Source: Terriglobia bacterium (GTDB lineage Bacteria > Acidobacteriota > Terriglobia > Terriglobales > Acidobacteriaceae). Taken from it: 64,000 nt of DNA. Shown piece by piece: positions 1-8,016 of the stretch. Below the pieces are notes generated by a model. It worked only from the letters and a program-made list of their open reading frames with translations. It did no database searches and was not told where the DNA came from. The first letter of the stretch is position 1. Each line of letters starts with the position of its first letter. The translations under genes and the position numbers were made by a program. Where the stretch lies: contig JAIQEU010000002.1 in the NCBI GenBank assembly GCA_020073665.1, forward strand, positions 124,001-188,000. Reading direction: 5' to 3'.

Positions 1-857
1 AGTTCGCACGCGAGTGCGCCATCGACATCCCCGGCGAAGAAACCGACGAACTGGGCAAGATTGCGGTCGAGTACAACGCTTTCATCATCGCCCAGGCAAA
101 AGCGCGCCACCCTGATGTCAAAGACCGTTTCTTCAATGTCGGTTTCATCCTCAACCCGAAAGGCAAAGTAATCCTCAAGCACTACAAGGTCTCGCCCCTG
201 TTCCCGGTGGAGCACTCCGTCTGCCCCCACGACATTTACGATTGGTGGATCGAAAAGTACGGGCGCAACCTGGATGCCTTCTGGCCGGTGGTGGATACCG
301 AGATTGGCCGCCTCGGCATCATGATGGCGAATGAAGGCTCATATCCGGAGAACGCCCGGGCCCTGGCGCTGAATGGCGCCGAGGTGGTCTATCGCGCCTC
401 TTATCCGCACCCCGCGACCGGCAATGAGATTTTCGAAATTCAAAGCCGGGCGCGCGCGCTCGACAACAACATGTACATCGTCGCCCCCAACCTGGGGACG
501 TATTACCTGTTTCCCGAAGAGACCACCCCTATCGATACCTTCGGCGGACGTTCTTTCATCATCAATTACAAGGGGCAAATCGTGGGGCGGCAGGAGTACG
601 GAGGCGGGTCAACCTACGTGGCGGGAGTGATCGACATTGAGGCCCTGCGCGATCACCGCGCGCGGGCGCAATGGGACAACTGGTTGAAAGACTTGCGCAC
701 CGAACTGTACCAGATACTCTACGAACAGCCCATCTATCCCAAGAATCTTTACCTTAAGCGCGAACCGATGAAACACGCGGAATACCGGAAGAAGGTCATC
801 CAGCGGCAGATCCGGCTGATGCACGATCGCGGCATCTGGAAGAAGCCGGAGCGCTGA
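1..857 (+). CDS. Nitrilase-superfamily protein, 5'-truncated, lacking the catalytic Cys
   Basis: The reading frame is open from base 3, so the N-terminus lies outside the window. The sequence resembles aliphatic amidases and other carbon-nitrogen hydrolases, which hydrolyse amide or nitrile bonds with a Glu-Lys-Cys centre. The Lys is visible in HYKVSP (codon 186-188). A Glu lies eight residues later (210-212), the spacing of the second Glu in aliphatic amidases. The nucleophile motif, normally IICDDGNYPE-like, reads IMMANEGSYPE, so Ala (codon 327-329) replaces the Cys. The fold probably persists but hydrolase chemistry is doubtful; it may bind a ligand or act as a structural homologue. The C-terminal tail is rich in basic and aromatic residues. 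The family call is firm and the function is open. Confidence 0.8.
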   Translation, partial: FARECAIDIPGEETDELGKIAVEYNAFIIAQAKARHPDVKDRFFNVGFILNPKGKVILKHYKVSPLFPVEHSVCPHDIYDWWIEKYGRNLDAFWPVVDTEIGRLGIMMANEGSYPENARALALNGAEVVYRASYPHPATGNEIFEIQSRARALDNNMYIVAPNLGTYYLFPEETTPIDTFGGRSFIINYKGQIVGRQEYGGGSTYVAGVIDIEALRDHRARAQWDNWLKDLRTELYQILYEQPIYPKNLYLKREPMKHAEYRKKVIQRQIRLMHDRGIWKKPER

Positions 858-904
858 GCGCGACAAATCCTGCTGACGTGCTTTAGGGACCGTGCCCACG
901 AGGC

Positions 905-1528
905 TTACTTTGCCAGGCAGAAGGCCACGATGGTATCGCCTCGCGCTCCGGTACTTTTCTCGACTTCTTCCACCAGTGTAAGTTCCAGGTCGTCGCAGTC
1001 CGGCTTCATTTCGCAAGCCGCAATCTCTTCCGGCGTGGCCCCGTGAAAGCACAGTTCACACACGCCCAAGCCGCCTTCCGAGCGCAGCGGCGGACCAAAC
1101 ATACGGCAAGTCATAGGCCGCGACTCATAGAGTTCACAAGTCCCCGTTTCCGGGTCCAGCACCGGGCAGGGCTCGTCATTGGCAAAGCCGGCGAAGCGGC
1201 GCTCGGCTTCATGGCCTTCGTGCAAAAGGCCGCTTACCGGATCGCCGGGAAAATCCTTTAATAGCCTTGAAACCGAGTCGCGCGCCCTTTGTCGCAGCCG
1301 CCCAGCACGCTCGGGTTCGCGCCGTTCCAGATCAGCCAGGCCTTGCTGCAGGCGGGCGGCATCCAGCTGATTTATGGCGAAGGGACCGATGCAGCACGAA
1401 GTACAACCCGGGCGGCAAACCAGCCATACCCCGCTTCGCCGCGTGACGTCCGCCAGGGCAGCATCCACGATTTGGACCAGGGCACGGTCCCCGGCGGGAA
1501 CGGCTCGGCAAGCCATGCCTGACAGCAT
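905..1528 (-). CDS. YkgJ-family cysteine-cluster protein
   Basis: A 207-residue protein with the YkgJ-type Cys pattern: CRPGCTSCC near the N-terminus, then CPVLD...GTCELYESRPMTCR, and a late CELCF. These Cys clusters are thought to bind zinc or iron. The family is small and mostly uncharacterised, so no reaction can be given. The Met chosen is the first in the conserved frame; another lies four codons downstream (1516) and neither has a strong ribosome site. It is convergent with the nitrilase-like gene. A palindromic CRP/FNR-type site lies about 100 bp upstream of its start, between it and the divergent cytochrome gene. Confidence 0.7.
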   Translation of the reverse strand: MLSGMACRAVPAGDRALVQIVDAALADVTRRSGVWLVCRPGCTSCCIGPFAINQLDAARLQQGLADLERREPERAGRLRQRARDSVSRLLKDFPGDPVSGLLHEGHEAERRFAGFANDEPCPVLDPETGTCELYESRPMTCRMFGPPLRSEGGLGVCELCFHGATPEEIAACEMKPDCDDLELTLVEEVEKSTGARGDTIVAFCLAK

Positions 1529-1627
1529 ACCGCAGCCGGTTCCCGGGGTGCCGGGGAGGCAGATCCACACATTTTTTCGGCAGAGCCCGACCGGCAAAAC
1601 CACGTCTGGCGCGGCCTGCCAACCCGT

Positions 1628-1643
1628 TGTGATCTACATCACA
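1628..1643. promoter_or_regulatory. Palindromic CRP/FNR-family operator
   Basis: The 16 bases TGTGATCTACATCACA form a perfect TGTGA-N6-TCACA inverted repeat, the consensus of CRP-type regulators. It lies in the divergent gap between the Cys-cluster gene and the cytochrome-barrel gene, about 117 bp before the latter's start codon. It could control either side. Which Crp/Fnr homologue binds it cannot be seen here. Confidence 0.55.
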
Positions 1644-1759
1644 TTCGCCCGTGACTCCCGCCACAGCGCCAAGGTACATGCTTGCCCGACAATCGCTCCA
1701 CTCGCAAGCAGTGGGATGCGAGGTAAAACCAACAAATTCATAGCGAAGGAGGCGATGAG

Positions 1760-3298
1760 ATGCCTACGCGCCATCGCATAGCCCTACCCCTTGTTCTGGT
1801 CCTGATGGTGACGCTGCTCAGCGTTAGCAGTTACGCTATCCCCGCCTTTTCACGCCAATATGGCACCTCGTGCAGCACTTGCCATGTCGATTTCCCCAAG
1901 CTCAACGACTTCGGCAAGGCTTTCAAAGATGCCGGGTTCAAATTTCCCAAAGACGACGAAACCTTCATCAAGGTACCCCCGGTCATGCTGGGGGCCCCGG
2001 CCCAGAAGGACTTGTGGCCGCACACCATCTTCCCCGGCACCATCCCCGGGCTACCCCCGATCGGGCTGCGCTACAACACCTTCTTCCAGGTGGCCGGCAA
2101 CAGCCGGAACAACTTCAACGCCCAGTTGCCGGGAGACCCGACGGCGCCGTTTATCCCGCGCACGGATTTCCAGTCTGGCCTGTTCAGCATCTTCATGGCC
2201 GGGAACTTCGGCAGCGACATCGCCTTCTGGGTCGATGACGACATCAGTGTGGGTGGCGGCCCCGACGGTGGTCTGGGTGACGGCTATTTGAAGTTCGTCA
2301 ATATCGGCCGCTTCCTCAAGCTGCCCACCGACGCTCTCAGCTTGCGAGTAGGTCAGTTCGAACTCGACCTGCCGTTCAGCCCGGCGCGCAGCTGGAACCT
2401 GAGCGGTTGGGACATCTATGACCAGGCGAACGTCGGAGTGATGAACCCCGCGTTTAAGCAGCAGAATGTTAATAATCCATTCGCGCTCTCCAATGCCGCG
2501 CAAGGCGTGGAGTTCAGCGGCGGCCACACCTACCGCGGCTACCACTACTCAGTGGCCTTCGTGAACCAAAATACGAGTGGAAATGTGAGCGCCGGCAACA
2601 ACGTCCCGCCGGTGGTGGGTTACACCTCCGACTCCAACTTCAAAGATATCTACGCCCGCTTCTCCTACCGCTTTAACCTGGAGCGCGACCCGGCCAGCCG
2701 CAACGAAATCCAGGCGGCAGGAGCCACCGGGCCTCGCGATCACACCTACCTCAACATAGGAGGGTTGTATTTCTATGGGCGGTCGGTGCAACGCTTCTCG
2801 GACGAAGCCTCGGGCAACGTCTTGACGGCGCGCGAGCCCTTCTATCGCGTGGGCGCCGATTTCAGCCTCAACTACCGAACCTTCAACCTCTTTGGACAAT
2901 ACATTTACGGGCACGACCACGACCTGCTGCAGGTTCCCAACACCTTTGTGAAGGGAACCCCGGCCACCTTCGACGGCGGCTTTGTCGAAGCCGACTACCT
3001 GGCGCTGCCGTGGCTTATGACCATCATGCGCTGGGATGGAGTAAACTCCCGGGCCGACCGGATCAACGGTATCGGGTCCACGCCGGATGATTCGATCGGG
3101 TCGTTCGTTTCTCCCTTCCACTCCACTCGAAATCGCTTTACACCGGGCGTACAATTCCTTGTTCACGCCAACATAAAAACGTCATTCGAGTACCAGATCC
3201 GGCCGCAACAGGTGGTTTACGACCCGGTTACTGGAAACGCACTCACCAAACCGTTCCGCACCAACACAGCGGTAGCGGGGCTGGAGTTTGTCTACTAA
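1760..3298 (+). CDS. Monohaem cytochrome c fused to outer-membrane beta-barrel (Cyc2-like architecture)
   Basis: A 512-residue protein with a signal peptide (cleavage near SYA, residue 26), one haem c motif CSTCH (38-42), the following PKLNDFGKAFKDAGF segment, then about 440 residues of alternating, aromatic-rich strands ending in EFVY, as outer-membrane barrels do. A short N-terminal haem segment followed by a barrel is the architecture of the cytochrome-porin Cyc2, which oxidises Fe(II) at the outer membrane; related proteins occur in many lineages with unknown substrates. The start has a good ribosome site (AGGAGG, 7 nt spacing). A CRP/FNR-type site lies upstream and a hairpin follows. It probably passes electrons across the outer membrane. 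Direction and substrate are unknown, and barrel topology is inferred from strand pattern only. Confidence 0.7.
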   Translation: MPTRHRIALPLVLVLMVTLLSVSSYAIPAFSRQYGTSCSTCHVDFPKLNDFGKAFKDAGFKFPKDDETFIKVPPVMLGAPAQKDLWPHTIFPGTIPGLPPIGLRYNTFFQVAGNSRNNFNAQLPGDPTAPFIPRTDFQSGLFSIFMAGNFGSDIAFWVDDDISVGGGPDGGLGDGYLKFVNIGRFLKLPTDALSLRVGQFELDLPFSPARSWNLSGWDIYDQANVGVMNPAFKQQNVNNPFALSNAAQGVEFSGGHTYRGYHYSVAFVNQNTSGNVSAGNNVPPVVGYTSDSNFKDIYARFSYRFNLERDPASRNEIQAAGATGPRDHTYLNIGGLYFYGRSVQRFSDEASGNVLTAREPFYRVGADFSLNYRTFNLFGQYIYGHDHDLLQVPNTFVKGTPATFDGGFVEADYLALPWLMTIMRWDGVNSRADRINGIGSTPDDSIGSFVSPFHSTRNRFTPGVQFLVHANIKTSFEYQIRPQQVVYDPVTGNALTKPFRTNTAVAGLEFVY

Positions 3299-3308
3299 AT
3301 CTAAATAC

Positions 3309-3331
3309 GGGGAGGCGCCCCCTCCCCTTTC
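3309..3331 (+). terminator. GC hairpin between cytochrome-barrel and cupredoxin genes
   Basis: GGGGAGG and CCTCCCC (3309-3315 and 3321-3327) form a 7-bp stem with a 5-nt loop, followed by TTTC. It lies between the stop at 3298 and the next ribosome site. The short T tract suggests a partial terminator or an mRNA-stabilising hairpin. Confidence 0.5.
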
Positions 3332-3349
3332 TTGAGAACAGGAGAAATC

Positions 3350-3931
3350 ATGAAGCGCAATGTTCTGATAGCGATCGTAGCCGTGGCAGCACTCAGCCTG
3401 ATCGCCAGTGCCGGCACGATCAGTGGCAAGGTCTCTGGCGTGACTGGAGAATCCGTAGTCTATGTCGACACCATCGCCGGGAAGACTTTCCCTCCGCCGG
3501 CGACGCATCCCTTGATTGATCAGAAGGGTCTGCTCTTTCAGCCCCACATCACCGTGGTGCTGGCGGGCACGACCGTCGATTTCCTGAACAGCGACACCGT
3601 TGCCCACAACGTGTTCTGGCCCTCGGTAGGCGGCAACAAGAAGCTGACACACAACCTGGGGACATGGCCCAAGGGCGAGAAGCGCTCGTTCAAGTTCGAC
3701 AATCCGGGAGCAGCCCCGCTGTTTTGCAACGTGCATCCGGAAATGTCCGGCTACGTGGTGGTGGCGCCGACCCCGTACTTTGCCACGACCGACAAGTCGG
3801 GCGAGTACAAAATCGAGAACGTTCCCGACGGCAGCTACACCGTAACCGCCTGGCACGAAGGCGCCAAGAACCAATCCAAGCCGGTCACGGTGTCAGGTGA
3901 CACCAAAGCTGACTTCACCCTGAGCAAGTAG
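3350..3931 (+). CDS. Periplasmic cupredoxin with C-terminal carboxypeptidase-regulatory-like domain
   Basis: A 193-residue exported protein (signal peptide about 1-21). A plastocyanin/amicyanin-like domain carries plausible type 1 copper ligands His86 (VAHN) and Cys126, His129 and Met132 in FCNVHPEM; the C-x2-H-x2-M spacing is that of amicyanin. A beta-sandwich carboxypeptidase-regulatory-like repeat follows (about 140-190, SGEYKIENVPDGSYTV). Such proteins shuttle single electrons in the periplasm. The ATG at 3350 has AGGAG upstream; an in-frame TTG at 3332 is less likely. Its place between a cytochrome-barrel and a bc-type operon suggests it links the two. Confidence 0.85.
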   Translation: MKRNVLIAIVAVAALSLIASAGTISGKVSGVTGESVVYVDTIAGKTFPPPATHPLIDQKGLLFQPHITVVLAGTTVDFLNSDTVAHNVFWPSVGGNKKLTHNLGTWPKGEKRSFKFDNPGAAPLFCNVHPEMSGYVVVAPTPYFATTDKSGEYKIENVPDGSYTVTAWHEGAKNQSKPVTVSGDTKADFTLSK

Positions 3932-3934
3932 GGC

Positions 3935-3975
3935 GTTGAGGGGCGGCCACCTCCTCCGCCCCTCAACTTTCTTCT
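3935..3975 (+). terminator. Rho-independent terminator after the cupredoxin gene
   Basis: A 12-bp perfect stem (3935-3946 with 3956-3967, GTTGAGGGGCGG and its complement) with a 9-nt loop is followed by TTTCTTCTC. It separates the cupredoxin gene from the bc-type operon that begins at 4031. Confidence 0.75.
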
Positions 3976-4030
3976 CGATCCGTTACCAATTTCTCTAACC
4001 GCGTCACCATAAAGGACCAGATCGACCACC

Positions 4031-6010
4031 ATGCTGAAGCGCTACAAAGATAAGAAGGTGGACAGGGATTGGCTGAATACCAACTTTCCTTGCATGATGG
4101 CATGTCCGGCCCACACCAACGCCGGGCGCTACGTCGGGCTGATCGCCGAAGGACGGTTTGAAGAAGCCTACAAGCTGGCGCGCGATCCCAATCCCCTGGC
4201 CAGCATCTGCGGCCGCGTGTGCGCTCACCCTTGCGAGACCGCCTGCCGTCGCGGGGAAATTGACCGCCCCATCTCGATCCGAGCCCTGAAGCGATTCTTG
4301 ACCGAGCGGCACGGGCCCGAGTCCAAGCATCCCGTTGACATCAACGCCGGACGCGGCCAGCAACAACTGCCTTACAAAGTGGCGGTGGTCGGCGGCGGCC
4401 CGGTGGGACTCTCCGCTGCCCACGACCTGGCCTTGATGGGCTATTCGGTCACCATTTTTGAAGCCGCCCCGGTCGCGGGTGGAATGCTTTATCTGGGGAT
4501 TCCCGAGTACCGCCTGCCGCGCGACGTCGTCGAAGCCCAGGTGAGAGAGATCCTCGAAACCGGCGACATCACGCTGAAGCTCAACACCTCCGCGGGGCGC
4601 GACTTCCTGATTTCCGATCTCCGCCGCCAGGGCTTTGACGCCGTTCTGATTGCCGTGGGCGCACACCGCAGCCGCGATCTGACCATTCCCGGCGTGGACC
4701 TCGACGGCGTCTACAAGGGGATCGACTTTCTACTGAACGTGAACCTGGGCTACAAGTTCACCATCGGCAAGAAGGTCATCGTGATTGGCGGAGGCAACGT
4801 GGCCATGGACGTGGCCCGTTCCGCCGCGCGCGAAGTCGTCCGCCAGCATGTGGCCGGAGTGCAGGACCTGGAGCCCTCGGATGAGAATGTGAGCGCAGTC
4901 GCCACCAAGGAAATGGTCGACATCTCGCTCTCCGCCCTGCGCCTGGGCGCGCAGGAAGTGCACCTTGTCTGCCTGGAAAAACGCGAAGAGATGCCCGCCG
5001 CCCTGGAGGAGATCGAAGAAGCCGAAGAAGAGGGAATTCTCATGCATCCCGGGTTGGGGCCCAAGCGGATGATCGGGAAAGACGGCCGGGTCGTGGCGCT
5101 GGAGACGCTGAACACCAAGTGGGTCTTCGACGAGAACAAGCGCTTCAATCCGGCGTTCTATGAGGGCAGCGAAAGCCAGCTGGAATGCGACACCATTATT
5201 ATGGCCATCGGCCAGGCGCCGCGGCTGGATTTCCTCAAGCCGGAAGACGGCGTAGAACTCTCTCCCCGCGGCCTGATTGCAGTCAATCCTCAGACTCTGA
5301 TGACCTCAACACCGGGCATTTTCGCCGGCGGTGACTGCGTATTTGGCCCGCGCCTGATCATTGACAGCGTGGCCGACGGCAAGCGCGCGGCGGTGGGCAT
5401 CGATGAGTTCCTGCGCGGCGAGAAGCATCCCGACCCGATCGTGGAAGTGGAAATCTTCAAGCGTCACAGCATGCCCATCGAGCTGCTGGATCTGACCCGG
5501 CAGCCGGTCCCCATGCTGCCGCTGGAGCGTCGCACCGGAGTGACCGAGGTGGAGATCGGATACGACGCCGCCAGTGCCATGGAGGAAGCGCAGCGCTGCC
5601 TGCACTGCTGGGTGAACACGATCTTCGAAGGCAGTCCAGAAGACGGCAGCATGTGCATCCTGTGTGGCGGATGCGTGGACGTTTGCCCGGAGAATTGCCT
5701 GCAGCTGGTTTCGCTCGATCGCATTCAGTTCGATCCTCAGGCTGTGCAGCAGATCAGGGAAGAGCAGGAACTGTTCGGTGTAGAACTCGATGAAGTCGCG
5801 GCCGACGAACTGGGCGTGGTGACCGGTTCGGCCATGCTGAAAGACGAGACCCGCTGCATTCGCTGCGGGCTCTGCGCCGCCCGCTGTCCGGTGGGCACCA
5901 TCACCATGGAGTCCTACAACTTGCTTCCCGCAGAGCCGACCGGGCTGATTTCAGTGGAATCGCTGGATTCGCCGTTCCGACCCAAAGCGCCCGCGGGCGC
6001 TCCGAGGTAA
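4031..6010 (+). CDS. GltD-like FAD/NAD(P) oxidoreductase with N- and C-terminal Fe-S modules
   Basis: A 659-residue protein resembling the small subunit of glutamate synthase and related flavoprotein transhydrogenase subunits. The N-terminal Cys-rich domain has Cys 21, 25, 60, 64, 68 and 72. A FAD-binding GGGPVG follows (121-126), then an NAD(P)-binding GGGNVAMD near 254, and two 4Fe-4S ferredoxin motifs at the C-terminus (CILCGGC near 541, CIRCGLC near 608). It has no signal peptide, so it is cytoplasmic. Four bases separate it from the Rieske gene. Together this suggests an NAD(P)H-linked electron input or output for the bc-type complex. No glutamate synthase large subunit is present, so ammonia assimilation is unlikely. 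Confidence 0.8.
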   Translation: MLKRYKDKKVDRDWLNTNFPCMMACPAHTNAGRYVGLIAEGRFEEAYKLARDPNPLASICGRVCAHPCETACRRGEIDRPISIRALKRFLTERHGPESKHPVDINAGRGQQQLPYKVAVVGGGPVGLSAAHDLALMGYSVTIFEAAPVAGGMLYLGIPEYRLPRDVVEAQVREILETGDITLKLNTSAGRDFLISDLRRQGFDAVLIAVGAHRSRDLTIPGVDLDGVYKGIDFLLNVNLGYKFTIGKKVIVIGGGNVAMDVARSAAREVVRQHVAGVQDLEPSDENVSAVATKEMVDISLSALRLGAQEVHLVCLEKREEMPAALEEIEEAEEEGILMHPGLGPKRMIGKDGRVVALETLNTKWVFDENKRFNPAFYEGSESQLECDTIIMAIGQAPRLDFLKPEDGVELSPRGLIAVNPQTLMTSTPGIFAGGDCVFGPRLIIDSVADGKRAAVGIDEFLRGEKHPDPIVEVEIFKRHSMPIELLDLTRQPVPMLPLERRTGVTEVEIGYDAASAMEEAQRCLHCWVNTIFEGSPEDGSMCILCGGCVDVCPENCLQLVSLDRIQFDPQAVQQIREEQELFGVELDEVAADELGVVTGSAMLKDETRCIRCGLCAARCPVGTITMESYNLLPAEPTGLISVESLDSPFRPKAPAGAPR

Positions 6011-6013
6011 GTC

Positions 6014-6511
6014 ATGGCTATGGCTGACGAGAAAAAAACCGTAACCGCCGGACCAGTCGACGATGTGAGTCGGCGAGAATTTTTTGTGAAGCTGGGGCTG
6101 GGATCGCTCAGCATTGCGGCCGCCGGCACCACCGTCTTCGCCTACCAGTTCCTGTCGCCCAATGTGCTGTTCGAGCCGTCTCCCATCGTCAATGCCGGCA
6201 AGCCGGAAAGCTATCCGGTGGACTCGGTGACGCTCGACGTGAACTCCGGCATTTATCTGATCCATGCCAAAGAGGGATTCTTCGCGCTGAGCGCGGTTTG
6301 CACCCACCTCGGTTGCCTGACGGCGTGGAAGCCCGAGTTGGGCATCATCGCCTGCCCATGTCACGGCAGCAAGTTCAGCCGCGAAGGCGTCAAGCAGGAA
6401 GGCCCGGCGCCCAAGCCGCTGCCCTGGCTCCGCACCTGGGTGAGCGACGAGGGTGACTTGATGGTGGACCGTGACACCAGCATCCGGCCCATGGAGTATG
6501 TGAGGGTTTAA
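6014..6511 (+). CDS. Rieske 2Fe-2S protein of a bc-type complex
   Basis: A 165-residue protein with a twin-arginine-like N-terminus (SRREFFVKL), one membrane segment (about 29-48) and the two Rieske cluster boxes CTHLGC (96-101) and CPCHGS (114-119). The 2Fe-2S cluster accepts the first electron from quinol at the periplasmic face. A second Met two codons downstream is an alternative start. Its stop codon overlaps the start of the cytochrome b gene by one base (TAATG), implying translational coupling. Confidence 0.92.
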   Translation: MAMADEKKTVTAGPVDDVSRREFFVKLGLGSLSIAAAGTTVFAYQFLSPNVLFEPSPIVNAGKPESYPVDSVTLDVNSGIYLIHAKEGFFALSAVCTHLGCLTAWKPELGIIACPCHGSKFSREGVKQEGPAPKPLPWLRTWVSDEGDLMVDRDTSIRPMEYVRV

Positions 6512-7311
6512 TGGCCAAGACAATCGAAAACTATTTCGACCAGATGCGCGGCACCCGGGTATGGCGCTCGGTCTTTCGTGGCGGCACCGGGTCCAGCACC
6601 CTGCGCCGCTCCCTCGCCATCCAGCAAAACGTGTTCCTGCATCTGTTCTCCACCAAGGTACGGCGCCGCATGCTCAGCTTCAGCGCCACCTGGTACTTGG
6701 GCACGCTGACCCTGGGAACATTCCTGATCCTGGTGAGCACCGGCATTTTCCTGATGCTCTACTACCATCCCTCGGTGCCGCAGGCCTACGCCGATACCAA
6801 GGACCTGCAGTTCGTGGTTTCTTCCGGCCTCTTCCTGCGCAACCTGCACCGCTGGTCGGCGCACGCCATGGTGTTCCTGGTGTTCGCGCACATGTTCAAG
6901 GTGTTCTATCGCGGTGCGTACCGTCCGCCGCGGGAATTCAACTGGGTGATCGGCGTCATCCTGCTGCTGATTACCCTGCTGCTCAGCTACACCGGCTACC
7001 TCCTTCCCTGGGACCAGTTGGCATACTGGGCGATCACGGTCGGCTCCAACATCGCAAAGGCCGTGCCAGTACTCGGCAACAACGTCCACTTCCTGATGCT
7101 GGGTGGCAACCTGGTGAATGCCAATGCGCTGCTGCGGTTCTATGTGCTGCACTGCATGATCCTGCCGCTTACGGCAATTGTGTTTATCGCCATCCACTTC
7201 TGGCGCATCCGCAAGGATGGCGGCCTGTATTCCCACCAGAGCGAACCGAAAACGCTAGCGGCCAAGGCCGTTCCCGCGCCGGCGGGAGCGGTGGCCAAGG
7301 GGGCGCAATGA
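6511..7311 (+). CDS. Cytochrome b N-terminal part (b6-type)
   Basis: A 266-residue integral membrane protein with about four helices. Haem-ligating His pairs are visible: His113 and His127 in helix B (13 residues apart) and His214 and His229 in helix D (14 apart), the 13/14 spacing of cytochrome b6. The quinol-oxidation and haem-binding half of cytochrome b is therefore encoded separately from the C-terminal half. A TAATG junction joins it to the Rieske gene and an ATGA overlap joins it to the next gene, so the three subunits are probably made together. Confidence 0.92.
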   Translation: MAKTIENYFDQMRGTRVWRSVFRGGTGSSTLRRSLAIQQNVFLHLFSTKVRRRMLSFSATWYLGTLTLGTFLILVSTGIFLMLYYHPSVPQAYADTKDLQFVVSSGLFLRNLHRWSAHAMVFLVFAHMFKVFYRGAYRPPREFNWVIGVILLLITLLLSYTGYLLPWDQLAYWAITVGSNIAKAVPVLGNNVHFLMLGGNLVNANALLRFYVLHCMILPLTAIVFIAIHFWRIRKDGGLYSHQSEPKTLAAKAVPAPAGAVAKGAQ

Positions 7312-8012
7312 GCGATCCCAAAGATTTCGTAGCCGGTATGGGCTCGGACTTCCGCAAGAACCCGGTGCGGGTAGCATTCGTCACCCGCCGCACCTCCGCG
7401 CAAGTAAAGGTGACGGACGAAGACCAGGTACAGACTTTTCCCGAAGTGCTTTTCCGCGCCCTGGTTGCAATTGAACTTCTGACGATTGGCCTGGTGCTTA
7501 TCTCGCTGGCCTTCAACGCGCCGCTGGAAGGCTTGGCGGACCCGTCGCACACGCCCAATCCGGCCAAAGCGCCGTGGTATTTCCTCGGCTTGCAGGAAAT
7601 GCTGCACTACTTTCCCCCGGTGGTTGCCGGTGTGCTGGTCCCAACCCTGGTGGTGATCGCGCTGGTGGTGATTCCGTATTTCAACATCAACATTGAGGCC
7701 GAGGGCCTGTTCCTCAAAGATCGCAAACGACGGTTGCGAGTCTTCTACGTAGTAGTGGGACTGTTCTGCCTGTTCCTGCTCTACTTTGACGTTTACGTCG
7801 CGCTGGTACCGACCCTGATCGTGGCCGGGTTCATGTTGCTGGCCGCGCAGAGTTCTCCGGGTTCTTCTTCGGCGTTCCGGAGTTACCTGGCCTCCAAGCC
7901 GCTTTCCTACTGGATCATGACCTGGTTCTTGTTTGAACTCGTGGTGCTTACGGCCATTGGCACCTTCTTCCGCGGCCCGGGCTGGTCCTGGGTGTTGCCC
8001 TGGAGGAGCTAA
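7308..8012 (+). CDS. Cytochrome b C-terminal part (subunit IV type)
   Basis: A 234-residue membrane protein matching the C-terminal half of cytochrome b. The quinol-site motif, PEWY in mitochondrial and b6f proteins, appears as [11 protein letters not shown], a variant I recall from menaquinol-linked complexes of anaerobes and delta-like lineages. Three to four helices follow. The ATG overlaps the previous stop as ATGA. A menaquinol substrate is inferred from the motif variant only. Confidence 0.88.
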   Translation: MSDPKDFVAGMGSDFRKNPVRVAFVTRRTSAQVKVTDEDQVQTFPEVLFRALVAIELLTIGLVLISLAFNAPLEGLADPSHTPNPAKAPWYFLGLQEMLHYFPPVVAGVLVPTLVVIALVVIPYFNINIEAEGLFLKDRKRRLRVFYVVVGLFCLFLLYFDVYVALVPTLIVAGFMLLAAQSSPGSSSAFRSYLASKPLSYWIMTWFLFELVVLTAIGTFFRGPGWSWVLPWRS

Positions 8013-8016
8013 CTAA

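Noticed and set aside
6561-8012. A 483-residue plus-strand frame with an alternative upstream start across both cytochrome b genes
   Set aside because: Only the part from 7308 encodes a recognisable protein (subunit IV). The upstream part is an out-of-frame shadow of the b6-type gene.
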